DNA of 64,000 bases from Paenibacillaceae bacterium (GTDB lineage Bacteria > Bacillota > Bacilli > Paenibacillales > CANHGK01), in the NCBI GenBank assembly GCA_947460235.1, contig CANHGK010000010.1, forward strand, positions 33,086-97,085, read 5' to 3'. Shown here piece by piece: positions 25,753-35,129 of the stretch. Under the pieces are notes generated by a model, which ran no database searches, was not told where the DNA came from, and saw only the letters and a list, made by a program, of their open reading frames with translations. The position numbers and the translations under genes were made by a program. The first letter of the stretch is position 1. Each line of letters starts with the position of its first letter.

Positions 25753-27748
25753 ATGGACATTTCGGTAGGGTTGGATTATTTGGTCGGGTCAGTTGCAATT
25801 GCAAAGTTCCAAGTTGGCGCGTGTTGAAACCGGCTTCGCAATAACATAAGTAATAACGCCACATCCGTAAGAATGTTTCGTCAAAGCCAAGTGCTTTGAC
25901 TTGATCGCTGTTTTGTTCGAAATTGCTTAGCCAGGTTCGTAAGGTGCGTCCATAATGTGTGCCAATGTTTTCAAATGTTTCGATCGTAAACTTCGAATGT
26001 TCAGTCAGCGCCGCGCTGAATGCAGTCAAAGATGGGCATAGTCCACCAGGGAAAATATATTTTTGAATCCAGTCGGATTCGCGGCGGTACTGTTCATATC
26101 GTTGATCAATGATCGTGATGACTTGCATGGCGAGTATGCCGTCTTTTTTGAGCAGACGATCGCATGCAGCGAAAAATGTGCCAAAGTACTCATGGCCGAC
26201 AGCTTCGAACATTTCGATCGAGACAATTTTATCAAATTGTCCTTGCATGTCGCGGTAGTCACAGTACACAACGTCAATGCGATCTTGTAAACCTGCAGCG
26301 GCAACACGAGCCTTTGCTTCAACCAATTGTTGTTCGGATAACGTGATCGTCGTGACGCGGCAACCGGTTTGCTCTACTGCGCGCATCGAGAAACTGCCCC
26401 AACCAGAGCCGATTTCAAGGACGTGATCTTCTTTCGTAATTTGAGCAAGTTTGATCATGCGGTCCAGTTTGTTGAATTGCGCTTCTTCAAGTGTGTCTTC
26501 CGCTTTTGCGAAAAAGGCTGAAGAATACGTCATCGTCGGATCCAAAAATTGTTGATACATTTCATTGGATAAATCATAATGAGCACGAATGTTTTTGCGA
26601 CTGTTTTCTCTGCTGTTATGGCGGATTGCATGTCCGATGGAGTTGATCCACTTAAGCAAGCCAGCACCTTTGAAATCGCGTTCATCTGCGACATCCCGAT
26701 TCTGTACAATCCATTCGAGCAATCCGGTTACATCTTGCGTATCCCATTCGCCGGCCATGTATGATTCTCCGAAACCGATATCGCTGTTGGATAAAACACG
26801 TGTAAAAAATTTCGTATTCAAGATGTTCATAATTATGGCATGTTCCGCGTGTGGATCGCCGAAAAAATGTTCTGTCCCGTCGGGGAGACGCATCATCATT
26901 GCGCCTTTTTGGAAACGACGAAAATAGCTGAAAACAAGGTTCATGGCGATTCGTAGACGCCATGAAGGCTTATTCACACGAAACGTTTGAGACGAGAGTG
27001 GTTCCGGCTTCATGTAAATTCGTAACCCCTTTTCATAATATAATCGTGCAGCTTGCCATAGGATTCGCGGCATTGTTAACAGTGCTGCAAATGGATATTT
27101 AATGATTCCTTCTACAATAGATGCAGTCGAAAGTGTCCTTGATATCCGTCCGACCCATTCAGATGTAAATGAAATTGTATCACCATGCCATAGATCAACG
27201 CCAATACGAAGCGGATTCATCGTCCAATCGCGGGGCACGCGAAAGCGATATTCACCGTCTACTGCATTAAATGGTGAAACGTGGAACTGCTTTGGTGTGC
27301 GGTACAGTATCCACTTTCCCTCGTAGGTTGGTTCGTCCAAGACGTAGATATGCCGTTCACCAAATGTATTATTCACCTCCGCAACGACGCAAAGCAACTC
27401 CTCGTTTGCGTTGCGGCATGCATAAAAACTGACGGGGTTAAAGACATAATTGAAAAGCCTTAAGCAGGTAATCAACTGAACTTTGGAAACCACATTTACA
27501 TAAGGTTTTCCACGTAACTCGCGTAGTAATTTATCCTGTATCGATCCTTCACCGCGAAGGTAATCCGCATCATGTATCGATTGTAAGTTGATGTTATTGT
27601 ACGAAAATGGACCAATTTTTTGCGGAAGAGAAGGTAGTTCGTCCAAATCGATCGAACAAAAATAAACAGGGTAACGGAACGCGTGTTTCTTTGGCGTCGT
27701 ACGCGCGTGCGCTACATGACCCATCCACAGTAACGAACGCGACATCAT
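25751..27748 (-). CDS. DUF1365 - cyclopropane fatty acid synthase-like fusion
   Basis: This 665-residue protein joins two normally separate proteins. Residues 1 to ~245 are DUF1365 (SLLWMGHVAHARTTPKKHAF, FNYVFNPVSFYACRN, VNNTFGERHIYVLD, FHVSPFNAVDGEYRFRV). Residues ~265-665 are an SAM-dependent CFA-type methyltransferase (VLEIGSGWGSFSMRA near 445, VYCDYRDM, IVSIEMFEAVG, YIFPGGLCPS). The Cys of E. coli Cfa in YSC is Ser here (TYSSAFF), and the FEH motif is FEA, so a chemistry other than plain cyclopropanation is likely. The start at 27748 follows TAGGGGGA, 8 bp after the oxidoreductase stop. It is the last gene of a three-gene operon reading left from 30.2 kb. Confidence 0.88.
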   Translation of the reverse strand: MMSRSLLWMGHVAHARTTPKKHAFRYPVYFCSIDLDELPSLPQKIGPFSYNNINLQSIHDADYLRGEGSIQDKLLRELRGKPYVNVVSKVQLITCLRLFNYVFNPVSFYACRNANEELLCVVAEVNNTFGERHIYVLDEPTYEGKWILYRTPKQFHVSPFNAVDGEYRFRVPRDWTMNPLRIGVDLWHGDTISFTSEWVGRISRTLSTASIVEGIIKYPFAALLTMPRILWQAARLYYEKGLRIYMKPEPLSSQTFRVNKPSWRLRIAMNLVFSYFRRFQKGAMMMRLPDGTEHFFGDPHAEHAIIMNILNTKFFTRVLSNSDIGFGESYMAGEWDTQDVTGLLEWIVQNRDVADERDFKGAGLLKWINSIGHAIRHNSRENSRKNIRAHYDLSNEMYQQFLDPTMTYSSAFFAKAEDTLEEAQFNKLDRMIKLAQITKEDHVLEIGSGWGSFSMRAVEQTGCRVTTITLSEQQLVEAKARVAAAGLQDRIDVVYCDYRDMQGQFDKIVSIEMFEAVGHEYFGTFFAACDRLLKKDGILAMQVITIIDQRYEQYRRESDWIQKYIFPGGLCPSLTAFSAALTEHSKFTIETFENIGTHYGRTLRTWLSNFEQNSDQVKALGFDETFLRMWRYYLCYCEAGFNTRQLGTLQLQLTRPNNPTLPKCP

Positions 27749-27756
27749 AATTCCCC

Positions 27757-29124
27757 CTAAGCGTCTGTTTTTAGCGAACGATCGAAGTATGCAGGTTGAC
27801 TTATTTCCAAGGCCGGCCAAATGACATCAAAATGAGCGTTGACCATTTGGACGCTGGACCGTACCGCATCTTCATGGAATCCATAACCAAAATAACTCCC
27901 ACAGTAGTATGTAGCTTGTCCGCCGTTTAGCGTAGGCAAATGTGTTTGGGAATTAATCGCATCAAACGAGAATACCGGATGCGTGTAATTCATCTCGCGG
28001 ATGATGTGCTCATTCTTAATCGGTTGCGTGCGATTTAGTGTAACACAATAGTTTGTTGGTGTATTTAGTCCTTGCAGCGCATTCATGTAGTATGAAACGG
28101 ATACTGGATGCTCTGGCGAAGATTTTGTTTCTTCTGTGTAATTCCAAGCTGCCCATGCCTTTTTTGATGGCGGGAGTACAGAAATATCGGTATGTAGCAC
28201 GGTGTGGTTTTTGGAATAATTCCAAGCGCCAAGCAACTTGTGCTCCATAGGTGTGGGTTGTTCTAACAATTGAAGCGCTTCGTTCGCGTGCGTTCCGAAA
28301 ACGACGCGATCAAATGATTCTTCGCGACCGTCTGAATGACAAATCGTAGCACTCCATTTGCCATGAACGTCAGCGGTGCGGCGGACGCGATCAATTTTGG
28401 CACCGGTAACAACGGTCCCTTTAAATGACTTCAGAAATGCTTTTACATATGCGTTGCTGCCGCCTTTGACTGTTTTCCATTGCAAACGGCGCTGATCTTG
28501 AACCGTCAGCAATCCGTGATTACGGAAAAAGTGAATAAACGACTGTGCGGGATAGTTTAGGATTTCGCCGGTTGGTGTGGACCAAATTGCCGCACCCATT
28601 GGCAATAAGTAAAGTGACATAAATTCCTTGGACAAACCCATCTGGCGAACATAATCACCAAGTGTAAGTCCGACTAATTTGTCAGAATCGGCATCGAGGA
28701 GCGCTTGTTTATTAAAACGCACCAAATCATTTAACATCCGCCAAAAATAGGGGCGGATCAAATTTCGACGCTGCGCGAAAAGTCCATTAAGTGAAGTGCC
28801 AGCATAGTATAACCCGCTACGCTCACTAAAATAACTAAACGACATCGTACTATTCCGATCTTCAACTTCGAGTTCCGCCAAAAATTGTTCGAAATACGGA
28901 TAGGTCCGAGAGTTAAAGACGATAAAACCAGTGTCAACAGGCAAACCGGCGTCTGGACCGTTGGGGATTAATACGGTGTTTGTATGGCCGCCTACATATT
29001 CATTTTTTTCAAAAAGCGTTACGTCATATTTGTTTTGAAGTAAGTAGGCGGAAACGATCCCTGCAACGCCTGCTCCAATAATGGCGATTCGTTCTCTTTG
29101 GATGAGCTCAGTCAGCTTGAACAC
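27757..29124 (-). CDS. FAD-dependent amine-oxidase-like oxidoreductase
   Basis: This ~455-residue flavoprotein has the dinucleotide-binding strand RIAIIGAGVAGIVSAYLLQ, then GGHTNTV, VDTGFIVFN and the C-terminal FAD motif CGSYFGYGFHEDAV. This is the NAD(P)-binding/amine-oxidase-like type regularly next to DUF1365 and CFA genes in many bacteria, and a relative lies in the Rhodobacter RpoE-ChrR singlet-oxygen regulon. Expected role: desaturation or oxidation of membrane acyl chains. GTG 29124 is the listed start, but its ribosome site is nearly adjacent, so initiation a few codons later is possible. It overlaps the upstream CFA gene by 17 bp. Confidence 0.85.
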   Translation of the reverse strand: MFKLTELIQRERIAIIGAGVAGIVSAYLLQNKYDVTLFEKNEYVGGHTNTVLIPNGPDAGLPVDTGFIVFNSRTYPYFEQFLAELEVEDRNSTMSFSYFSERSGLYYAGTSLNGLFAQRRNLIRPYFWRMLNDLVRFNKQALLDADSDKLVGLTLGDYVRQMGLSKEFMSLYLLPMGAAIWSTPTGEILNYPAQSFIHFFRNHGLLTVQDQRRLQWKTVKGGSNAYVKAFLKSFKGTVVTGAKIDRVRRTADVHGKWSATICHSDGREESFDRVVFGTHANEALQLLEQPTPMEHKLLGAWNYSKNHTVLHTDISVLPPSKKAWAAWNYTEETKSSPEHPVSVSYYMNALQGLNTPTNYCVTLNRTQPIKNEHIIREMNYTHPVFSFDAINSQTHLPTLNGGQATYYCGSYFGYGFHEDAVRSSVQMVNAHFDVIWPALEISQPAYFDRSLKTDA

Positions 29125-30178
29125 CTCGTTTCACAAATCGGTAATGCGTGACAAACCATTCTTCTCCGCCACGGAAACCGAATAACTCCGCACAAGCCAT
29201 GAAAAATACACGCCAGTATACCGTCCATTTGGTTATTTGATGTTCGCCATAAGCGGTTTTGAAAATGTCATTGATCTCATCTTTTTCGCGGTCCATGCGC
29301 TGTAACCATGCTTCACACGTTTTTTGATAGTGCACACCGTTTACATGCCATAGTCTTTCGATGGATACTTCATCAGCGAAGTGTAATAGTAATTCCCGAC
29401 TCGGCATTTGACCTCCTGAGAAGAAATATCTCGCCATCCAATCGGTTCCATCATTGTCTTCAAAGAAATACGGAGTATTTAGATGCGTGAAAATATGCAC
29501 GAATAACTTACCACCGTCAACTAATAAATTGGATACCTTGTGCATCAGTTGCTCGTAATTACGCATGTGCTCAAACATTTCTACGCTCACAATTCGATCG
29601 AATCGTGCCACAGTTTGGAAATCATTCATATCTGCGGTGACAACCTTCAAATTGCCTAGTCCACGTTCGAGTGCTTGCCCATCAATATATTCTTTTTGCG
29701 TTGCAGAATTAGAGACGGAAACAATCAGGCTGTTCGGGTAATGCGCGGCCATCCATAAGGATAACGAACCCCATCCACAACCGAGTTCTAGAACCGTTTG
29801 TCCATCGGAAAGATCCGCACGTTCACACGTTAATTGGAGCATCGCGGTTTCAGCTTCATGCAATTTATCTGCCCATTGAGACGCAGGAATAGTGGCCAAT
29901 TCATTTTCCCATAGTGCACAGCTATATTTCAAATGCTTACCAAGTACGCGCAAATAAAATTCGGTGGGCACTTCGTAATGTTGTTCGTTCGCTTTATCCG
30001 TTTCTACGGCGATTGGAGATGCCTTGAGTGAATCAATATAATTTTGTAAATACTGAGGGTCGCTAATGGTTGCACGCTGGCTCTCTTTTTGGCGCTGGCG
30101 CAAAAGTTGTTGAATTCCGACCCGAATGAACGAATCAGGCACTATATTTTTTTCAAGTAAATTGTCGATCCACATCAT
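29108..30178 (-). CDS. Second CFA-family SAM methyltransferase
   Basis: This 356-residue cytoplasmic enzyme starts at ATG 30178 after GAGGAGAG. It contains HYEVPTEFYLRVLGKHLKYS (CFA fold entry), the SAM site VLELGCGWGSLSLWMA near residue 131, and IVSVEMFEHMRNYE with the FEH motif. Cys is kept in KYSCALWE, unlike the fused paralogue. It is the first gene of the operon with the amine-oxidase-like flavoprotein and the DUF1365-CFA fusion. A likely reaction is methylation of a double bond of membrane unsaturated acyl chains, by family. Its promoter region carries the three CarH-type repeats at 30199-30231. Confidence 0.88.
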   Translation of the reverse strand: MMWIDNLLEKNIVPDSFIRVGIQQLLRQRQKESQRATISDPQYLQNYIDSLKASPIAVETDKANEQHYEVPTEFYLRVLGKHLKYSCALWENELATIPASQWADKLHEAETAMLQLTCERADLSDGQTVLELGCGWGSLSLWMAAHYPNSLIVSVSNSATQKEYIDGQALERGLGNLKVVTADMNDFQTVARFDRIVSVEMFEHMRNYEQLMHKVSNLLVDGGKLFVHIFTHLNTPYFFEDNDGTDWMARYFFSGGQMPSRELLLHFADEVSIERLWHVNGVHYQKTCEAWLQRMDREKDEINDIFKTAYGEHQITKWTVYWRVFFMACAELFGFRGGEEWFVTHYRFVKRGVQAD

Positions 30179-30198
30179 TAATCTCTCCTCATTAAAAC

Positions 30199-30231
30199 AT
30201 ATACATAACCTATACAAAGTATATACCACAA
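30199..30231. promoter_or_regulatory. CarH/LitR-type operator: three tandem 11-bp repeats
   Basis: Three adjacent 11-bp units on +: ATATACATAAC (30199), CTATACAAAGT (30210) and ATATACCACAA (30221). The first two fit nTnTACAnnnn exactly, the third has one mismatch. CarH and CarA bind this kind of direct repeat. The site lies between the divergent CFA operon (start 30178) and the DUF1295 gene (start 30301), 21 bp before the CFA start codon, so it overlaps the probable CFA promoter. Confidence 0.8.
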
Positions 30232-30300
30232 TGCTAGAATTGAATACAGATACAACGTGACGTTTTTTAAAATAAAAATTTGGAGCAGTAGGTGGAAAAC

Positions 30301-31071
30301 ATGCAGACTTGGTTTTGGACATTGGTTGTTTTGGTTGGGTATATGACCTTGTTTTATTTATTTGCACTGCGATTACGGAACAATAGTATTGTTGATATCG
30401 GTTGGGGGCCTGGTTTTATACTTGTAGGTATATTTCAGTTCATGATGGTGGATGGGAACGTGTCAATCCGAACGATTGTGTATACTTGTCTTGTACTTGT
30501 TTGGGCAGCACGTCTTAGTTGGCATATCGGCCTTCGTAATCATGGAAAAAGTGAAGATTTCCGCTACGCAGCAATGCGCGCTGGATGGGGCAATGCGTGG
30601 TGGTGGAAAGGTTTCACAAATGTGTTTCTTTTGCAGGCCGCGGTGTTATGGGTTGTTTCGATTCCAATTGTTATTCTGTGGCAGACGCCAGATGCAAGTT
30701 GGGATTGGATTGGTATTCTTGGGGTTGTTATTTGGGGTGTAGGGATGTTTTTTGAAGTCGTTGGAGATGCGCAATTGGCAGCTTTTAAACGCGATCCGGC
30801 AAATAAGGGCCATGTGATAATGAATGGGTTATGGAAATTTACGCGTCATCCGAATTATTTTGGTGAGGCATTGTTATGGTGGGGCTTTGCGGCGGGGCAG
30901 CTAGGACTTACGTATGGGTGGATTGGGCTTGTGAGTCCATTGATTTTGAATCTATTATTGTTGTATGTTTCAGGTGTGCCAATGCTCGAAAAAAAATACG
31001 AGCATCACCCGGAGTTTCAGGCGTATGCTCGTGTGACATCGCGGTTAATTCCTTGGTTTCCAAAGAAGTGA
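30301..31071 (+). CDS. DUF1295 polytopic membrane enzyme
   Basis: This 256-residue integral membrane protein has about six or seven helices. The family motifs are [13 protein letters not shown] near the N-terminus and, at the C-terminus, [53 protein letters not shown] and [12 protein letters not shown]1295 resembles steroid 5-alpha reductases and isoprenylcysteine methyltransferases, so reduction or methylation of a lipid is plausible. The start is ATG 30301 (TAGGTGG upstream); GTG 30292 is an alternative. It is divergent from the CFA operon across the CarH-type operator and ends 2 bp from the convergent DUF1475-like gene. Confidence 0.85.
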   Translation: MQTWFWTLVVLVGYMTLFYLFALRLRNNSIVDIGWGPGFILVGIFQFMMVDGNVSIRTIVYTCLVLVWAARLSWHIGLRNHGKSEDFRYAAMRAGWGNAWWWKGFTNVFLLQAAVLWVVSIPIVILWQTPDASWDWIGILGVVIWGVGMFFEVVGDAQLAAFKRDPANKGHVIMNGLWKFTRHPNYFGEALLWWGFAAGQLGLTYGWIGLVSPLILNLLLLYVSGVPMLEKKYEHHPEFQAYARVTSRLIPWFPKK

Positions 31072-31073
31072 GT

Positions 31074-31400
31074 TCAGGCCCGGCGACCCATAAAGAATGA
31101 TTTCCAGTCGCCGTTTGCTGAACGTGCTGCTAAGAACACGTAAAGTGATGTGGTCCAATTGCCAAGGCCGAGCACAAGAACGATCCAAAGGAGTGCGCGC
31201 CACCACGATTTTTCGCGGAAACCGACCCAAATGCAGATGTACGTTGCACCGACGTAAAAGTCTAGAAGTGTCAAATTGCCCCATAACAGAGATGTGATTT
31301 TACCGCCATCTCCCCAAAAATCGCCGACGGTAAGACCATAGGTCAGTCCTGCGGTCATGACCAAAAATAAAATTGCGGCTACTACTTGTAAAAGCTTCAT
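31074..31400 (-). CDS. Small membrane protein, DUF1475-like
   Basis: This 108-residue protein has three or four membrane helices. The start is set at 31400, where TTGGAGTG precedes MKLLQVVAAILFLVM. The block LLDFYVGATYICIWVGFREK, then SWWRALLWIVLVLGLGNWTT, resembles DUF1475, a family of short membrane proteins of unknown function also known from plants. It is convergent with DUF1295 and divergent from the ABC transporter. No CarH-type repeat is seen in front of it. Confidence 0.6.
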   Translation of the reverse strand: MKLLQVVAAILFLVMTAGLTYGLTVGDFWGDGGKITSLLWGNLTLLDFYVGATYICIWVGFREKSWWRALLWIVLVLGLGNWTTSLYVFLAARSANGDWKSFFMGRRA

Positions 31401-31446
31401 CTTCAACACTCCAATTCAAATTTGATTGAGAAAGCAGGGATCATGT

Positions 31447-32424
31447 ATGGCTAAAGGGACAATCGAAGTCATGGACCTCGAGAAAACATTTAAGGGAGGC
31501 GTGCAGGCCGTTCGCGGCGTTTCCTTTGAAGTCGGACAAGGCGAATTTTTTGCATTCCTCGGACCGAACGGCGCGGGAAAATCCACAACGATCCAAATCT
31601 TGACGACGCTGATGGTGCCCACGAAAGGTCATGCACGTGTGGCAGGTTACGATGTAAATACCGAACCGGATAAGATTCGCCTTGAAATCGGTGTCGCGTT
31701 GCAAGAAACAGGTGTCGATCCGAAATTGACGGGCCGAGAAATGTTGATTATGCAAGCGCGATTATTCGGCATGACGAGCAAACAGGCAAAAGAACGTGCG
31801 GCCGAATTGCTCGGAAAAATTAATTTGCTTGACGCAGCCGATCGCCAAGTTGGTAAATATTCTGGCGGGATGCGGCGCCGATTGGATCTTGCGATCTCTC
31901 TCGTGCACAAACCGACAATTTTGTTTTTGGATGAGCCGACGACTGGGCTTGATCCCGTGAATCGATTTGCAATTTGGGATGAAATTCGCGACTTGAATCG
32001 CCAAAACGGCACGACAATTTTTCTCACCACACAATACTTAGAAGAGGCTGACCAGCTTGCTGAGCGTATTAGCATTATCGACAAAGGCAAGATCGTTGTT
32101 ACTGGAACATCCGCAGCACTCAAACGACAAATTGGACTTGACGTAATTGAACTTACATTCGCCAATGTAATTGATGCAACGACAGCCGTTAACGCTCTAC
32201 AAGGGATCGGAAAAGACGTGCAAAGACAGGATACCCATTTGAAACTGTACGCAGAAAATGGCGCATTGCTGTTGGCGGATGTTGTTCGCGCGATTGACGC
32301 GGCGCATGTTCACCCGACGCAATTAAACGTTGCACCGCCGTCATTGGACGATGTATTCATTCAATTTACGACGAATTCAGCCCAGCCGCAAGCATCTTCA
32401 GTAACAAAGGAGGTTATCGTATGA
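31447..32424 (+). CDS. DrrA-type ABC transporter ATPase
   Basis: This 325-residue ATPase has Walker A GPNGAGKST, Q-loop ALQETGVDPKLTGREML, signature YSGGMRRRLDLA, Walker B ILFLDEPTTGLDP and the C-terminal extension of the daunorubicin-resistance (DrrA) branch, ending PSLDDVFIQFT. The start at 31447 gives the standard N-terminus. ATPases of this branch pair with ABC-2 permeases to export drugs or lipids. Its stop overlaps the permease start (ATGA). Being inside the lipid-modification island suggests lipid or hydrophobic cargo, but that is position only. Confidence 0.9.
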   Translation: MAKGTIEVMDLEKTFKGGVQAVRGVSFEVGQGEFFAFLGPNGAGKSTTIQILTTLMVPTKGHARVAGYDVNTEPDKIRLEIGVALQETGVDPKLTGREMLIMQARLFGMTSKQAKERAAELLGKINLLDAADRQVGKYSGGMRRRLDLAISLVHKPTILFLDEPTTGLDPVNRFAIWDEIRDLNRQNGTTIFLTTQYLEEADQLAERISIIDKGKIVVTGTSAALKRQIGLDVIELTFANVIDATTAVNALQGIGKDVQRQDTHLKLYAENGALLLADVVRAIDAAHVHPTQLNVAPPSLDDVFIQFTTNSAQPQASSVTKEVIV

Positions 32425-33197
32425 ACAAGTTTTTGAGAGATACAGGCATTCATATGCGCCGTAATATTTTGCTTACCTTAAGAAGTCCAGCTACGGTTTT
32501 GCCAAACATGATTATTAGTTTGTTTTTCTTGTTTGTTTATCAAGGTGGATTAAGTGGAATCGCAAACATGCCAGCTTTTGGAGGAGCAAGTTATCTTGCA
32601 TTTATTTTACCGGTTTCCGTTGTAAGTGCGGCGATCGGCGGATCTGGCGGCGCAGGCCAAGCGCTCGTGCGTGATTTGGAAAATGGTTATTTTGCTAGGT
32701 TGTTGCTTACGCCGTCTTCACGACTTGCGATCGTACTCGGACCGATGATCGCTGGGATGTTACAGTTAATCATTCAGACGTTTTTGATTTTGTGTGTTGG
32801 CTTCTTCTTGGGATTAAATATTAAAGCTGGATTTGCTGGTTTTCTTGTTGTGATGGGCTTAGCTGCCGGATTTGGACTTGGTTTTGCCGGATATTCGGTT
32901 GGTGTGGCATTGCGAGCAAAAAATGCACAAGCTGCTCAAGCGGGTACTTTTGTGTTTTTCCCGTTGATATTCTTAAGTAGTACATTCGTGCCACTTGAAA
33001 TGATTCAAGCGGGCTGGCTCAAAGTTGTCGCGAAAATTAATCCGACGACGTATATCTTCGAAGGAATGCGTCAAGTGTTAATAAAAGGTTGGGAAACGGG
33101 ACCGATTCTTCAAGCGTTTGGTGCGATTGGATTACTTTGCGTGATTACAATTACGTTCGCAGCGTTAAGTGCAAAACAAGCGGTCAGTCGCGATTAG
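32421..33197 (+). CDS. ABC-2 type permease (DrrB-like)
   Basis: This 258-residue permease has six predicted transmembrane helices. Family features are the N-terminal RNILLTLRSPATVLPNMIIS and the DLENGYFARLLLTPSSR amphipathic stretch, followed by FVFFPLIFLSSTFVPLEMIQ near the fourth-fifth helices and NPTTYIFEGMRQ. It works with the ATPase encoded just upstream (4-bp overlap). Its stop overlaps tail to tail by 4 bp with the SDR gene on the other strand. Confidence 0.9.
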   Translation: MNKFLRDTGIHMRRNILLTLRSPATVLPNMIISLFFLFVYQGGLSGIANMPAFGGASYLAFILPVSVVSAAIGGSGGAGQALVRDLENGYFARLLLTPSSRLAIVLGPMIAGMLQLIIQTFLILCVGFFLGLNIKAGFAGFLVVMGLAAGFGLGFAGYSVGVALRAKNAQAAQAGTFVFFPLIFLSSTFVPLEMIQAGWLKVVAKINPTTYIFEGMRQVLIKGWETGPILQAFGAIGLLCVITITFAALSAKQAVSRD

Positions 33198-34636
33198 CGC
33201 GACGTAACCGCCTGTTGTTCGGAAATGAGTGTATCCAAGTATTTCAAATGTTTTCCGAATTGTTTCATTACCCACAAATGCAAAAGCGCTTGGGTCGCAT
33301 TATAAATGTACCAAGGCAATGTAGGCGAAAAATCATGAATCGCAACGAGTACGCATTTATCATTCAACACTTGCCTGAATTCTAAACGACCGCGATGGTG
33401 CGGGTGTGGTTTCACGAGTAGGCCGCCATCGATATAAAACAACGAGCGATCTTTTGTACTTCGTTCGTGTGAATAACTTAATACGAGAAGCGGTTTTTTG
33501 ATCCCCCATCCGTAGAAGTCACAATTTCCATCGTGATCAACATTTACACGAATTAATGAATGGAAAAATTCAGGTAACCATTGTGCGTAAAATTTACCGA
33601 CCCAGCGGGCATCTTTGCTAGCTGGAAGTGTTAGTCGCTGTACGGAGCGGACGTCTTTATCTACTAGAGGCGGCCGCTTTTTGTATTGTTTTTCGGGTTC
33701 ATCTTTTTCGAGTATGACCGCTTTGCGGACGGATTCAATAAATGGGATGCCTGGCTGACCAATTTTTTCTTGCAAGTTACGTGTCGTTGCGATCATTGGG
33801 TGCCGCAAACTTTCCACGAGCGGAGAAATAAGCGCTAATGGTAAGCCCGTGATTAATCGAATCCACAATCGAGATAATCGCGGAGAAAGAATAGGTACCG
33901 GGAAAAATCGGCGTTTCACGCCGAGCGCCTCTGCAGTTTTGGAAAGCATGTCTTTGTAACTCATGATGTCTGGTCCGCCAATCTCGAAAACATGCCGGAA
34001 CGTTTCTTTTCGATCTAGGCAATATTTCAAAAGGTTGATCACATCTTCAAGATCGATTGGGTGTGTCATCGTAGCAGTCCATCGCGGTAAAAGCATCGCG
34101 GGCAAACGCTGAACCAATCGAATTAACATATCGAATGAAGAACCGCCTGCCCCAACGATCAACCCCGCCCGAAGTGCCGTGACTGGTACGTGATGTGCAG
34201 CGAGTGTTTGTTCAACTTCCCAGCGGCTTTGGAGATGTTCTGACAAGTCGGGTGAATTTGGAGGAAGTAATCCGGTTAAATAAATAATTTGTCGAACACC
34301 GGCTTTTTCGGCGGCGCGCGAAAAATTATCGGCAAGAATTAAATCCATATCGACAAAATTACCCTGTGTTAATTTGGCGGAAGGAATCATGGAGTGAACA
34401 AGGTAATATGCGATTTCTACACCGGTTAATGCTTGTTCTACTTCTAGTAACGAAAACAAATCACATTTTCGTTTGGTGACTTTTCCGACTGCGGGTAGTT
34501 GATCCTCCGCGTGCGTCTTCTCGTCCATCGAACGTCCAAGTGCAACAACCGGATAATTCGCAGATAATGCTTGAATCAACGCTTTTCCGACAAAACCATT
34601 CGCTCCGGCAATTGCGACCACTGGTGTTTTTACCAT
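33194..34636 (-). CDS. SDR (NDUFA9-like) fused to DUF2867
   Basis: This 480-residue protein starts at 34636 (AAGGAGTGGG upstream). Residues 1 to ~300 form an atypical SDR with VVAIAGANGFVGKALIQALS and LVHSMIPSA, RQIIYLTGLLPP and TALRAGLIVGAGGSSFDML, like the complex-I-NDUFA9 type. Residues ~330-480 are a DUF2867 domain (WYIYNATQALLHLWVMKQFG near the end). Such proteins often sit beside CrtI- and lyase-like genes under photo-oxidative control, but their substrate is unknown. It is in an operon with the upstream small membrane gene (22 bp gap), downstream of the second CarH-type operator. Confidence 0.85.
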   Translation of the reverse strand: MVKTPVVAIAGANGFVGKALIQALSANYPVVALGRSMDEKTHAEDQLPAVGKVTKRKCDLFSLLEVEQALTGVEIAYYLVHSMIPSAKLTQGNFVDMDLILADNFSRAAEKAGVRQIIYLTGLLPPNSPDLSEHLQSRWEVEQTLAAHHVPVTALRAGLIVGAGGSSFDMLIRLVQRLPAMLLPRWTATMTHPIDLEDVINLLKYCLDRKETFRHVFEIGGPDIMSYKDMLSKTAEALGVKRRFFPVPILSPRLSRLWIRLITGLPLALISPLVESLRHPMIATTRNLQEKIGQPGIPFIESVRKAVILEKDEPEKQYKKRPPLVDKDVRSVQRLTLPASKDARWVGKFYAQWLPEFFHSLIRVNVDHDGNCDFYGWGIKKPLLVLSYSHERSTKDRSLFYIDGGLLVKPHPHHRGRLEFRQVLNDKCVLVAIHDFSPTLPWYIYNATQALLHLWVMKQFGKHLKYLDTLISEQQAVTSR

Positions 34637-34658
34637 TGGAACCCACTCCTTAAAATGC

Positions 34659-35093
34659 CTATTGCTCTTCTTTTGGAGCACTTAACCACCAACCGACAAT
34701 AACACCATACCCAGCGTGTGCAAACAACCACCAGCCCCAAGCTGCAGAATCGTTCATGAGAGGCGTCGGAGCTTGATCAGATAAAATGGTAGTCGGAAAT
34801 AATAACGCCCCGATCACAATCATAATCACTCCAAAACGTAACGCGTGTGAACGTCGAGTAGGCCCGAGTAATCCATTTCGATTTGCATAATCAGCTGCCA
34901 CACAAACGGCAACCGATACAACTAAATGCAGCCCGAATTCCATCCATGCAGGGATGGCTAAGCCCTTAAATCCAGGCAAATAGTCCACATTGACGAGTAA
35001 ACGATAAACGGTTACCCCTGTAAAATGTTCGATAAACCACAAAAATAGACCCATGATTGAACCACATAAAACGCCAATACTAATTGCTTTCAT
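34659..35093 (-). CDS. Four-helix membrane protein of unknown function
   Basis: This 144-residue integral membrane protein has hydrophobic segments near residues 5-25, 50-70, 84-104 and 118-138. A tail PKEEQ stays outside the last helix. I do not recognise a named family; the WMEFGLHLVVSVAVCVAADY and WWLFAHAGYGVIVGWWL segments may help a search. It is the promoter-proximal gene of the operon that continues into the SDR-DUF2867 gene, and the tandem repeats at 35130-35162 lie 37 bp in front of it, so it probably belongs to the same regulon. Confidence 0.65.
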   Translation of the reverse strand: MKAISIGVLCGSIMGLFLWFIEHFTGVTVYRLLVNVDYLPGFKGLAIPAWMEFGLHLVVSVAVCVAADYANRNGLLGPTRRSHALRFGVIMIVIGALLFPTTILSDQAPTPLMNDSAAWGWWLFAHAGYGVIVGWWLSAPKEEQ

Positions 35094-35129
35094 AACACAG
35101 GCCCCCCGGCTGTACTTTCATTTATAAAA

